Source of the DNA: Capsicum annuum
Taxonomy: Eukaryota > Streptophyta > Magnoliopsida > Solanales > Solanaceae
NCBI RefSeq assembly: GCF_002878395.1
Contig: NC_061118.1
Location: 1,046,968 to 1,110,967, forward strand
Reading direction: 5' to 3'
DNA: 64,000 bases
Both the position numbers and the translations under genes were made by a program. The first letter of the stretch is position 1. Every line of letters begins with the position of its first letter. Positions 1-9,582 of the stretch are shown here, in pieces. The notes under the pieces were generated by a model that did no database searches, was not told the origin of the DNA, and was given only the letters and a program-made list of their open reading frames with translations.

Positions 1-3000
1 AAACAGAGCGAACTGGGCATTTTTGGGCCAAATCGTTGTGCTGTAGCCTACAGTCTTGGGGATGGGCCCGGGGTTCAGGCTGCTGTGGGCCAAAAATTAA
101 CTGGGGCTTTCCAGGGAGGTTGGGGATGATTTTGGTGTGTCTGTTTAATTTTTTGTGCCCATTGGGGTGGATAAACGAGCAAAATGGCGCGAATGGGGCG
201 TTTTTAGGCAAAATTGGTGTGCTACAGCCCACGATTTTAGGGGTGGGCTCGGGGTACGGGCGTACTGTATGCCAAAAATCAACTGGGGCATTCCAGAGAG
301 TTTAGGGATCATCCCAATGTGGTCCGTTTAATTTTTCATGGCCATTTAGGTGGACAAACGGGTGAAACATCATGATTGGGGATTTTCGAGCTAAATCGGT
401 GTGCTATTGCCCACGATTTTAGGGGTGAGCCCAGGGTCCAAGTGTACTGTCGGTCGAAAATCGACCAGGGCATGCCACGGATATTGAGGATCGTCCCAGT
501 GTAGTCTGTTTAATTTTTCATATCCATTTGGGTGGACAAATGGGAGAAACGGCGCGAACGGGGCATTTTTAGGCTAAATCGGTATGATATAGCCAACGGT
601 TTTTGGGTTGGGCCCAGGGTACGGGCGTGTTGTGGGCCTAAATCGATCGGGGTGTGCCATGGAGGTTGGGGATCATCCCAGTGTGGTCCATTTAATTTTT
701 TTGGTCATTAGGATAGATAAAATGGCAAAACAACACGAACGGGGCATTTACGAGCTAAATCCGTGTGCTATAGCCCATGGTTTTGAGGCTGGCCCCGGGA
801 TCCGGACGTGTTATAAGCCAAAAATCGACCGAGGAATACCAGGGAGGTTGGGGATCATCCCAGTGTGGTGCGTTTGGGTGGACAAATAGGCGAAACGGTG
901 CGTACAAGGCATTTTCTGGCCAAATTGGTGTGCTATAGCGCACGGTTTTGGGGGTGGCCCCAAGGTTTGGGGGTTCTATGGGCCAAAAATTAACCGGAGA
1001 ATGCCAGGGTGGTTGTGTATCATCTCAGTGTGATCCGTTTAATTTGTTGTGGCCATTTTGGTGGACAACGGGCAGAACGACATGAACGGGGCATTTTCGA
1101 GCTAAATTGGTGGGCTATAGCCCATGGTTTTGGGGGTGGGACCGGGGTTCGTGCGTGCAGTGGGCTAAAAATTGATTGAGGCATGCCAGGGTGGTTGGGG
1201 ATCATTCTAGTATGGTCTGTTTAATTTTTTATGGCTATTTAGGTGGATAAATGGGTGAAATAGCGTGAACGGGGCATTATCGAGCCAAATCTGCTTGCTA
1301 TAACCCACGATTTTGGGGGTGGGCCTGGGTTCAGGGCATACTGTGGGCTGAAAATTGATCGAGGTATGCCAGGGATGTTGGGGATCATCCTTGTGTGGTC
1401 CATTTAATTTTTCGTGGCTATTTGGGCGTACATAGGGGTGAAATGGTGCCAATGGGGCATTTTCGGACCAAATTAGTGTGTTATAGCCCACAATTTTGGG
1501 GGTGGGCCTGAGGTTCAAGCGTATTGTGGACTGAAAATCGACTGGGGCAGGCCAGGGAGGTTGGGGATCGTCCTAGTGTGCTTCGTTTAATTTTTTGTAG
1601 CCATTTAGGTAGGCAAATGGTCGAAACAATGCGAACAGAGATTTTTTGGGCTAAATCGGTGTGCTATACCCTATGGTTTTGGCATGGCCCCGGGGTTCAG
1701 GCATGCTAGGAAGGTTGGGGATCATCCCAGTGTGGTTTGGTTTAATTTTTTATGGCTATTTGGGTGGACCAACGGGTAAAACGGCGTGAACAGGGCATTT
1801 TCTGACCAAATTGGTGTGCTATAGCCCATGGTTTTGGGGGTGGGCCCAGGGTTCGAGTGTGCTGTGGTCCAAAAATTGATCGAGGCATGCCAGGTAGGTT
1901 GGGGATCGTCCAAGTGTGGTTCTTTTAATTTTTCATAGCCATTTGGTTGGACACATGGGTGAAACGGCTCGAACAGGGCATTTTCGAGTCAAATCGGTGT
2001 GCTATAGCCTACGATTTCTGGTGTGGGCTCGGGGTCCAGGTGTGCTGTGCACCAAGAATCGATCGGGGCATGCCAGGGAGGTTGGGGATCTTCCCAGTGT
2101 GGTACGTTTAATTTTTCATGGCCATTTGGGTGGAAAAATGATAGAAACGGTGTGAACAGGGCATTTTCGGGTTAAATCGGAGTGGTATAGCCCACGGTTT
2201 TGAGGGTGCACTTGGGGTCCGAGCGTGCTGTGGGCCGTAAATCAATTGGATCATGCCAGGGAGGTTTGGGATCATCCCGGTGTGGTTCAGTTAATTTTTC
2301 GTGGCTATTTGTGTGGACAAATGGGCGAAATGGCAAGAACGCAGCATTTTTAGGCCAATCGGTGTGCTATATAGCCTACGATTTTGGGGGTGTCCCCGGG
2401 GTCCGGGCGTGCTATATGTCCAAAATTGACCAGGGCGTGCCAGGGAGGTTGGGAATCATCCTAGTGTGGTCCATTTATTTTTTTATGGACATTTAGGTGG
2501 ACAAACGGGCGAAACTGCTCAAACGGGGCATTTTCGAGCCAAACCGGTGTGCTATAGCCTAGGGTTTTGGGGGTGGGCCCGAGGTTCAGTCGTGTTATGG
2601 GGTGAAAATCATTTGAGGCATTCCAGGGAGGTTGGGGATCATTTCAGTTTGGTCCGTTTAATTTTTTATGGATATTTGGGTGTACAAACAAGCGAAACGG
2701 AGTGAATGGGACATTTTTGGGCCAAATCAGTGTGCTATAGCCCACGATTTTAGGAGTGGGCCTGGGGTTCGGGCGTGCTTTGGTCCAAAAATCAATCTAG
2801 GCACGCCAGGGTGGTTGGGAAAAGTCCAGTGTGTTTTGTTTATTTTTTTGTGGATATTTGGGTGGACAAACAAGCGAAAAGGCGCGAACGGGGCATTTTC
2901 AGTCCAAATCGATGTGCTATATCCCACGGTTTCAGGGGTGGGCCTAGGGTCCGATCGTGTTGTGGTTTGAAAATTGATCGGGGCATGCCAGGGAGGTTGG

Positions 3001-3125
3001 GGATCATCCAAGTGTGTTCTGTTTAATTTTTTATAGCCATTTGGGTGGACAAACGGGTCAAACGGCGTAAACAGGGCATTATTGGGTCAAATCGGTATGC
3101 TATAACCCATGGTTTCGGGGGTGGG
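1..3125 (+). repeat. 183-bp satellite array, + orientation, block 1
   Basis: Head-to-tail monomers of about 183 bp (for example equivalent positions near 2081, 2264 and 2448). Each unit carries, in order: GGTGGACAAACGGGCGAAAC, GTGCTATAGCCCACGGTTTT, a GGGCCCGGGGTCC-like segment, TGTGGGCCAAAAAT, GGCATGCCAGGGAGG, GGGATCATCCCAGTG and GTTTAATTTTTCGTGGCC. Neighbouring monomers differ at many sites, mostly C/T and G/A. This block is paralogous to about 34.93-37.42 kb: the rare variants near 140 and 250 recur near 34928 and 35041. The monomers just left of 3126 match those at 37246-37415. Short open frames here are by-products of the repeat and are not annotated as genes. Confidence 0.95.
3121..3125. 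repeat. Left target-site duplication (GTGGG) of the full-length element
   Basis: GTGGG directly precedes the 5' LTR and recurs at 8272-8276 directly after the 3' LTR. Joining the flanks at this repeat restores a normal satellite monomer (GGGGGTGGG followed by CCTAGGG), so the element entered the array by ordinary integration. Confidence 0.93.
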
Positions 3126-3887
3126 TGATATGAGAATAATGGCCATCTTAACTTTTGCCGACATCATTCAAAGTTACTATGTGAAGAATCAAGCTTTGGT
3201 CGCTTGGAGGGTACGGGATTATACTTGTAGGGGACGTTTTGAGCCTACCATTGATCAAACCCAAGTGTGAAAGATTGCTTGGAGAATTAAAGACTTAAGG
3301 ACTCTCAGGTTTTGACCACCTTTGTTGGTTCAAGGTTTTGGTTCCCTTTATTAAGGGCATTTTGGTCACTTATCTTTGTCCATGTGACACTTCATGACCA
3401 TCCCTCCTCATTAAGGGCATTGGAGTCATTTTGTGTTCATTTTGTAATAGATTATAAATAGGCTTCTTTAGTCTTATTTTCATTAGTTTTTGAAAGATGA
3501 AAGATGAAAGATTGAAAACTTGAAATCCTTTTTCTTGAGAGTAGTCCACCTTAGTATAGTCTTAGTTAGGACTTGGAAAAATCATCCTTAGTATAGGGCT
3601 TAGAAAAGCCAATATTGTTCTTTGCTTGGAAACGGTGGATCTTGAGGTGAGTCAATTACCTTGGTGGTCACCGTAAGAGTGTGGTTTTGATTATTACATT
3701 CATCAGGAATTAATGTTTAAATGTACTTGGTTCTTAATCTTGTAATAATCTTGGTCTCACTATCTATCCTTTCATTATTTCTCAAATCCGTGTGTTTTTG
3801 TGTTTGTCATCTTATATCCCTTTGTGTTCCTTGTTCTTCTCACGTTTTGTGGACTATTTTGGCATCTTGGTGGACTGGTTTGTATCA
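3126..3887 (+). repeat. 5' LTR (762 bp)
   Basis: Begins TGATATGAG and ends TTTGTATCA. It contains the U3 TATA-like box at 3453-3460 and a long T-rich 3' part shared with all other LTR copies in the window. Compared with the 3' LTR it has about 212 extra bases between roughly 3289 and 3545, including the TATA region. That segment is also present in the solo LTR at 12856-13580, so it looks ancestral and lost from the 3' LTR. Confidence 0.93.
3453..3460 (+). promoter_or_regulatory. TATA box in the 5' LTR U3
   Basis: TATAAATA followed by GGCTTCTTTAG, about 435 bp before the LTR end. The solo LTR has the same motif at 13152-13159 in the same context, whereas the 3' LTR and the truncated copy's LTR lack it. 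This is a candidate retrotransposon promoter. Whether it is active cannot be judged here. Confidence 0.6.
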
Positions 3888-3889
3888 TT

Positions 3890-3903
3890 TGATATCAGAG
3901 CCA
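3890..3903 (+). promoter_or_regulatory. Primer-binding site, initiator-Met tRNA type
   Basis: TGATATCAGAGCCA begins two bases after the 5' LTR. The usual plant initiator-Met site is TGGTATCAGAGC, so there is one mismatch (A for G at the third base). Its position next to the LTR supports the LTR boundary and + orientation. Confidence 0.88.
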
Positions 3904-5161
3904 TCACAATCTTGGGCTTGTTAGTTGAAAAATAAAAAAAGAAGTGTTGAAAAATCAAAAATCTCAAAAAAAGAAATCTGTCCCGTTTTTGTGTTTAGCT
4001 GAAATTTGAGACTTAGATTTAGGAGATTTTAGTGTGTTTTGTTTGTTTCTAGTGTTAGGTTCTTGTTCCCTAACACTAAGTGAGTCTAGATCTTGGATTT
4101 GAGCTTAATTTGGGTGGTTTTGAGTTGTTCACCATTGTTGAGTTTAAGGTTGAAGAAACTAGTAAGGTGAAGCTCGAAATTGGAAGGGTTGTTGTTGATA
4201 TTGTGGTTTCAAAAATGCATGGTTTTGTTGTGTAGTTTAACTTGAGCGAAAGGAATCCAAAATCATTCAATTTGGAGTTCATTTGGTTTAGTTTCAATCT
4301 TTTGAGTGTTCTTGTTGTTCTTCATGTTCATCATTCATTGTTGAACAAGAACATTCAATGGGTGTGGTTTGATCTTAAAGAGTGGAGAAAAGAGTGTAGT
4401 CTTTTGTTAGTCTTGAAACACATCCCAAAGAACATACAAAAGAAGAAAGGGGACAATAGGATTTCAAAATGACTCATTACCAAAAGGGAGTAAGGGCACA
4501 TAACAAGACAAACAAAAGAGGAAAGGAGACAGGCTTTCAAAAATGTGTCTTGCCAGAAAGGTGCAAGAAAGTCAAAAGTCTTTTGAATTAATTTGAAAAA
4601 GGCTCTAGTCTTGTATTTTCCCTCCTTTAGCTGATTTTTCACTCTCCCAAATTAAAAATTTGACCAATCCAAGTTGCAAACTGCCATGTCACCAAACTAC
4701 CACGTCATCTAAGTGCCACATCATCAACATTCCAAAAACCTTGAAGCTCAAATTTCAGATTTTAAAGTTTCTTTTCTTTATTTCGTTAGTTTCATTTCTT
4801 GATTCTAGTACTAATTAGCAACTAGTTATCACCTACTAGATTGTGAATTAGTTTTTGAATCCATTTTTGTCGTGTCTCCGTTATTTGTGTCCTTTTCTCA
4901 TTTTTAATTCGTTGTAACTTTTTGTTTCAAGTTTGTATGTAGAATTTTTTGTTTTGTGTCTTGAGTCGATCTAACAAAAATCTATTTCGGCCACTAAGTA
5001 GAATTGACATCTTATTGACTACCGGAGTATAAGCAACTTTCAATATTCGCCGCTCCAATTGTGAGAATCACAAAGGTGGGTGTATATGAGTGTTGGTGAG
5101 GAGCTTTTACTACTAATCTTGTTTGTTTATTGTGTAGGTACAAAGGTGATATAAGGGTAAC
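3904..5161 (+). other. Untranslated leader of the element
   Basis: About 1.26 kb of AT-rich sequence between the primer-binding site and the first plausible gag-like ATG at 5162. Short frames on both strands (for example around 4242-4472 and 4355-4642) have no recognisable product and I do not call them. Around 4683-4724 there are three imperfect copies of a GCCAyGTCATC-like motif of about 16 bp. Near the 3' end, a TACTAAT branch-point-like motif at 5111-5117 and a pyrimidine-rich TTGTGTAG ending at 5137 resemble a splice acceptor, so a leader intron is possible. Otherwise I see nothing specific. Confidence 0.6.
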
Positions 5162-5694
5162 ATGTCTTCGATAGTCGGGGATTATTGTGACTACGACATG
5201 GGAGACATGATTGTAGTGAGGGGTTTTATGGGTATGACGTTGACGGAGATGGCGGAGCCTATGAAAATAACCATGATAAAAAATTGGGCAGATTTGAAAG
5301 TTACTGTTTTGAGGGAGAAAATAAGGTGAATGAAGTGCCTAGTGCTTATGGTAACTTTGGATATAATGTAGGACCTTGTGATGGATCTTATGATAATGTT
5401 GGGGCATGTGAGGAGTCTTACACTTCTTACTCCGAACCTAGATTTGGTGTTAGGTACAACCCTTTCATTGGCAAAGCTTATGAGAGCTATGATGAGAGTA
5501 CATGTGAGGAGTATGAAGATTCATATTATCCACCTTGTAATACTTCTTATCAAAGTCGATATAGTGTGAATGGTTATACTACCTATAGTGGAGGTTGTCT
5601 AACGAGAAGAAGAGGGTATGTATCTCCAAAACTGAGGGGTGCTGTATACTTTATAATGTTCGTCCGAGAAGGAGTGTATACTCCGGAAAGATGA
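5162..5694 (+). pseudogene. Degenerate gag-like N-terminal frame of the element
   Basis: The ATG at 5162 opens a frame rich in Asp, Tyr and Gly that runs only to a TGA near 5327. From about 5205 the family-like reading continues in another frame, open from 5191 to 5694, with a Tyr/Ser/Glu-rich composition (for example YGYDVDGDGG and TSYSEPRFGVRYNPF). So one frameshift lies near 5203-5215. A second shift near 5600-5640 leads into the protease-like region. No zinc knuckle is visible. I assign it as gag-like from its position after the leader and its composition, not from a recognised domain. It cannot make a full product as it stands. Confidence 0.55.
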
Positions 5695-5999
5695 TCATCT
5701 ATGGGATACCGGGCTGCCACGTTGTGTTAAATGATAGGCACTATAAAAACTACATAGTTCCATCCATGGTTGACTACTTGGGATTGTTTTGTGAGCCTTT
5801 ACTTGTTCCATACTTCTTGGATGGGTTCAAGGTTATCGAGAGGGTAAAAGTTGTCTTCTCCCAATATGAATACCATGAGGAGGTGTGGTACGATATTCTT
5901 CCCTAGGCCTACAGTCATGTATACTTGGGTGCCGATTGGTTTGCACGGCATCAAGTTCCTAACATGCAAAATTGGCCTAATATTGTGAGAGATCAATAG
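5595..5999 (+). pseudogene. Degenerate retropepsin-like region (Ty3-type), inactive
   Basis: In the frame of 5595 the reading runs to a TAG at 5904-5906 and remains recognisable to a second TAG at 5997-5999. The order of motifs follows the plant Ty3 aspartic-protease region: a strand and turn ending NYIVPSMVDYLGL, then a VKVVFSQYEYHEEVWYDILP segment, and after the stop a HVYLGADWFARHQ segment where active elements have HILLGRPW. Where retropepsins carry the catalytic D-S/G-G, this copy reads VLNDRHYKN, so the Asp-[ST]-Gly signature is absent. The fold assignment is inference from this pattern. The two in-frame stops and the missing active site make it non-functional. It lies immediately after the gag-like frame, as expected for gag-pro order. 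Confidence 0.55.
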
Positions 6000-6004
6000 G
6001 GGAA

Positions 6005-6334
6005 TTGCCTCATGACTTACTTGTTGCTAAGCGTCGAAGAGTGCCTACCTACTCCAATCCAAATTATTATAAGAGACAAAAGATTGAGAGGACTAAGAGA
6101 GTGCAAGGTGGTAATTCGAGAGTGGAAAAAGGAGAGGTTGTGTGGAGCGAAGTGAGGGGATTACCACCAAACTGTGATAACATTGGTTGTTCTTTTATTT
6201 TAAGGACATTTGTGTAGGTACCAACATGGAAAGCGAAGGCAAAGAATGACGAAAGGAAGTTTCTATCCAAGCTTGTAGAGAACCTTCACACCATGACAAA
6301 GAAGAATGTACTCAAGGACTTCAAGGTAAAATAG
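6005..6334 (+). pseudogene. Basic linker fragment of the element polyprotein
   Basis: Frame of 6005, displaced from the protease-like frame, with a Lys/Arg-rich segment (KRRRVPTYSNPNYYKRQK) followed by a TAG at 6215-6217. The same frame continues as VPTWKAKAKNDERKFLSKL to a TAG at 6332-6334. The basic charge is typical of nucleic-acid-binding or linker regions, but no known domain is recognised. It is probably the remnant of a once continuous polyprotein, now cut by a shift near 6000 and the stop at 6215. Confidence 0.45.
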
Positions 6335-7224
6335 CTAACTCTTACACTTTTGTGCATGTGAATGATAATTGTGTGGCTAGTAGCCCATTGAGTGTGAGTT
6401 GTAGCTTTCCTATATGTGAGTCTATTGTTTCTTTGCCACTTGATGTTGATGTACATGTTGTGAGTATGGATATACTAGTTGATCCTATTGATGACCGAAT
6501 TGACTCTTCTTGTAAGATTGATTTATGTCCACCTAGCGTTGAAACTATTGTGTTGAATGAAAGTATATTATCTTGTGAAATTTGTGTTGATCAACTTATG
6601 TGTGAAAATTTTCCACCACTTGAGGATGTGTATGATGTGATTAATGACCCTCAAGTGTGTGATGATGTTGAAAATGTTGATCAAAGGAATAGGAGTGAAC
6701 CCGTGAGCTTGCCCTTTGATTCTAATATTTGCTTGGATCATAGGGATAATCATGTGCTTAAGATATCTTTAAAATTTGATAATGAACTTTTAGAGAGTGA
6801 ACTTACTTGTTCCAAATCTGCCTGTGGGATAGATCATGCTCTCTTTAGGTATAATGTCTTGTTTGAAGATGATATAAATACTCCTAATGAACGTAGTGGT
6901 GAAAATGATGGTATAGCTTGCTTTGAAAGCTATAGATGATATTCTAACCCACTATGGTACAACAGCATTCCTCCTAAAGATGGAAATCTCTTTTTGAAAG
7001 ATGAGAGTACTCTTAAGGGTAAGGAATGTGTAGTCCTTCTTGAAAACCCGAGGGCAAAGGTGTCATTGACTCCTTGGGGTAACGTTCCTAAATGTGCATC
7101 CTTGTTAGATGCACTTGTGCCTAAATTGCATGAATTCCAACTTGTGGATGCCAAGTTGTTTGAAGGAAAGAATGTGTATGTGTTTAAATGCTTATTCTTC
7201 ACATGTGAATTCCTTTGCACGTGA
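6331..7224 (+). pseudogene. Element-encoded acidic protein of unknown function, one internal stop
   Basis: Open in one frame from 6331 to a TGA at 6937-6939, then open again in the same frame to a TGA at 7222-7224. No ATG starts the frame (a GTG lies at 6352), so it probably continued from the upstream basic fragment through a frameshift near 6330. The first part is rich in Cys, Asp, Val and Ser (for example SCEICVDQLMCENF). The second part reads KECVVLLENPRAKVSLTPWG and ends CLFFTCEFLC. I recognise no enzyme motif. The last part, from about 7143, is present in the truncated copy at 37642. Confidence 0.5.
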
Positions 7225-7729
7225 TTCTTTCCTATACTACAACTTTGCCTATAATAATGTCCATGCTAATTTTGGATTTGTTTTATGTCGAGGTAGGAAG
7301 TTTGTTGCTCTATCCATGTGTGTGTATGATAATGCTATATGGATTTTATGGACTTTAGAAACAATCGAAACACCCCCCTTGGTGTGGTCTTTTGACGAGA
7401 TAAAGAAGCAATGGTGTCTTATGGCTCATAAGATGAAGGAAGTTCTACCTTGTGGATTATTTGATGCCATTGGGACCTATGTAGTCTCTTTATCTCTTGG
7501 TGATTCCCATAACCAAATCCTTTGTGCACCTTTTATTGAGCTTTTAATATTTAATTCAAAAGATCCTTGGTTATATTCCAAATATGTGCAACCTTGGCAT
7601 GTTGAGATGATTTATTGTGTAAACCCTAACCCTCATGCCATGGGGAGTTTGAATTTTTTTCCCTCTCTTTCTTTTTGCAAGGTTTGGATTCGAGTTCGAA
7701 TCCTTTTCAAAAAGGGGAGGATGATATGA
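7205..7729 (+). pseudogene. C-terminal fragment of the element reading frame, frameshifted
   Basis: The family-like reading moves to another frame near 7205 (FARDSFLYYNFAYNNVHANF) and stays open to a TGA at 7727-7729, which overlaps the first bases of the 3' LTR. It includes WILWTLETIETPPLVWSFDE and LFDAIGTYVVSLSLGDSH. No catalytic motif is apparent, and the sequence is not an RT, RNase H or integrase. The copy at 37720-38228 is closely similar but has extra stops (for example DNAI followed by TGA at 37846). Function unknown. Confidence 0.45.
7709..7721 (+). promoter_or_regulatory. Polypurine tract
   Basis: AAAAAGGGGAGGA lies directly upstream of the 3' LTR (TGATATGAG at 7722). This is the usual plus-strand priming site and it fixes the 3' LTR start. 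The same tract precedes the LTR of the truncated copy at 38229. Confidence 0.9.
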
Positions 7730-8271
7730 GAATAATGGCCACCTTAGCTTTCACCTACATAATTCAAAGTTACTATGTGAAGAATCAAGCTTTGGTCGCA
7801 TGGAGGGCACGAGATTATACTTGGAGAAGACGTTTTGAGCCTACCATTGATCAAACCCGAGTGTGGAAGATTGCTTGGAGAATTGAAAAGTCATTTGGGT
7901 ATAGGACTTTTCAATTGCTTGAGAGTAGACCACCTTAGTATAGTCTTAGTTAGGACTTGGAAAAGTCATCCTTAGTATAGGGATTGGAAAAGCCAATATT
8001 GTTCTTTGCTTGGAAACGGTGGATCTTGAGGTGAGTCGATTACCTTGGCGGTCACCATAAGAGTGTAGTTTTGATTATTACATTCATTAGGGGTTAATGT
8101 TGAAATATACTTGGTTCTTAATCTTGTAATAATCTTGGTCTCACTATCTATCCTTTCATTATTTCCCAAATCCGTGTGTTTTTGTGTTTGTCATCTTGTA
8201 TCCCTTTGTGTTGCATGTTCTTCTCACGTTTTATGCACTATTTTAGCATTTTGGTGGACTGATTTGTATCA
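7722..8271 (+). repeat. 3' LTR (550 bp), TATA segment missing
   Basis: Begins TGATATGAG and ends TTTGTATCA. It aligns with both ends of the 5' LTR, but about 212 bp of U3 including the TATA box are absent. At that place stands a perfect 12-bp inverted repeat (7881-7916). The truncated copy at 38229-38778 has the same 550-bp structure and hairpin, which links the two copies to one ancestral insertion. Confidence 0.92.
7881..7916. repeat. 12-bp perfect inverted repeat (hairpin) in the 3' LTR
   Basis: Left arm AATTGAAAAGTC (7881-7892), 12-base loop, right arm GACTTTTCAATT (7905-7916). The arms are fully complementary. The feature is absent from the 5' LTR and the solo LTR, and present at 38388-38423 in the truncated copy. 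Confidence 0.9.
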
Positions 8272-9580
8272 GTGGGCCTAGGGTCCGAGCATGCTGTGGG
8301 CCATAAATTGACCGGGGCATGCTAGGGAGGTTGAGAATCATCCCAGTGTGGTTAGTTTATTTTCGTGGCCATTTTGGTGGACAAACAAGCAAAATGGCGC
8401 GAACGGGGTATTTTTGGGCCAAATCAGTGTGCTATAGCCCATGATTTAGGGGATGGGCATGGGCTTCGGGCGTGCTGTGGGCCAAAAACTGACCGGGGTG
8501 TGCCAGGGAGGTTGGGGATCATCCTAGTGTGGTCCGTTTAATTTTCATGGCCATTTGGGTGGACAAATGGTCGAAACAGCGCAAACGGGGCATTTTTGGT
8601 GCAAATCGGTGTGCTATAGCCCACGGTTTTGGGGGTGGGCTCAGGGTCCGGGTGTGCTGTGGGCAAAAAATCTATCGGGGCATGCAAGGGAGGTTGGGAA
8701 TCATCCTAGTGTGGTCCATTTAATTTTTTGTGGCCATTTGGGTGGATCAACGGGTAAAACGGTGTGAAGACGGCATTTTCGGACCAAATCGGTGTGCTAT
8801 AGCCCACAATTTTGGGGTTGGGCCAGGGGTCCGGGTATGCTGTTGTTAGAAAATTGACTAGGGCATGCCAGGTAGGTTGGGGATCTTCCAAGCATGGTCC
8901 ATTTTATTTTTTGTAGCCATTTGGGGTGGACAAACGAGTAAAACGGCTCGAACGGGGCATTTTCGAGCCAAATCGGTGTGTAAAAGCCACAGTTTATGGG
9001 GTGGGCCTGGGGTACGGGAGTTCTATTCACAAAAAATTTACCGGGGCATGCCAGGGACGTTAGGGATCATCCCAGTGTGGTCCATTTAATTTTTCATGGC
9101 CATTTGGGTGGATAAACAGGCGAAACAGCGCGAACGGGGCATTTTTGGGCCAAATCGGTGTGCTATAGCCCATTGTTTTGAGGGTGGTCCTGGGGTTCGG
9201 GTGTGATGTGGGCCAAAAATTAACCGGTGAAAGCTAGGGAGGTTGAGGATCATCCCAGTGTAGTCCATTTAATTTTTCGTGGCCATTTGGGTGGATAAAC
9301 GGGCAAAACGGGGCCAATGGGGCATTTTTGGGCTAAATCGATGTGCTATAGCCCATGGTTTTGGAAGTGGGCTTGGGTACCAGGTGTACTGTAGGCCGAA
9401 AATCAACCGGGGCATGCTAGGAAGTTAAGGAATCATCCCAGTGTGGTCCGTTTAATTTTTCGTGGACATTTGGGTGGACAAACGGGTGAAACGGTGTAAT
9501 CGGGGCATTTTTGGGCCAAATCCGTGTGCTATAGTCCACAATTTTAAGGGTGGGCGCAGGGTCCGTGTGTTTTGTGGGCC
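8272..9580 (+). repeat. 183-bp satellite array, + orientation, block 2
   Basis: Begins with the right copy of the target duplication GTGGG (8272-8276), which resumes the interrupted monomer. Its monomers match in order the blocks starting at 14983 and 38779. Shared rare variants include the GATGGGC...GGGCGTGCTGTGGGC monomer, the AAATGGTCGAAAC monomer, and the TTCCAAGCATGG / GTGTAAAAGCC pair near 8890-8990 (compare 39395-39490 and 15598-15700). Confidence 0.94.
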
Positions 9581-9582
9581 TA
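9576..9582. other. Satellite inversion junction (+ to -)
   Basis: The forward monomer reads ...TTTTGTGGGCC up to about 9580. From 9581 the sequence reads TACCCCCAAAACTGTGTGCT, which is the reverse complement of the monomer's own ACAGTTTTGGGGGT segment. The changeover lies in GGGCC, which is self-complementary at its end, so the exact base is ambiguous by a few positions. Confidence 0.88.

Larger units (their letters stand above)
3126..8271 (+). mobile_element. Full-length non-autonomous LTR retrotransposon inserted in satellite
   Basis: A 5146-bp element with 5' LTR 3126-3887, primer-binding site 3890-3903, polypurine tract 7709-7721 and 3' LTR 7722-8271, bounded by the 5-bp duplication GTGGG. 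Both LTRs begin TGATA and end TATCA. The interior of about 3.8 kb holds only broken gag-like and protease-like frames. I find no reverse transcriptase (no YxDD-type core), RNase H or integrase frame, so it must have relied on enzymes from another element. Its size and content fit the class described in plants as non-autonomous gag-bearing terminal-repeat elements (TR-GAG or LARD-like). By eye the LTRs differ at about 7-8% of shared positions, which suggests an old insertion. The Ty3/Gypsy relationship is inferred from the protease-like region only. Confidence 0.92.

Noticed and set aside
4076..4642. Short frames on both strands in the retrotransposon leader
   Set aside because: Low-complexity AT-rich sequence, no recognisable motif, and overlapping frames on opposite strands. 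They lie between the primer-binding site and gag, where untranslated leader is expected.
3126..8271. A complete autonomous retrotransposon with polymerase
   Set aside because: Ends, primer-binding site and polypurine tract are intact, but no reverse transcriptase, RNase H or integrase motif appears in any frame of the 3.8-kb interior.
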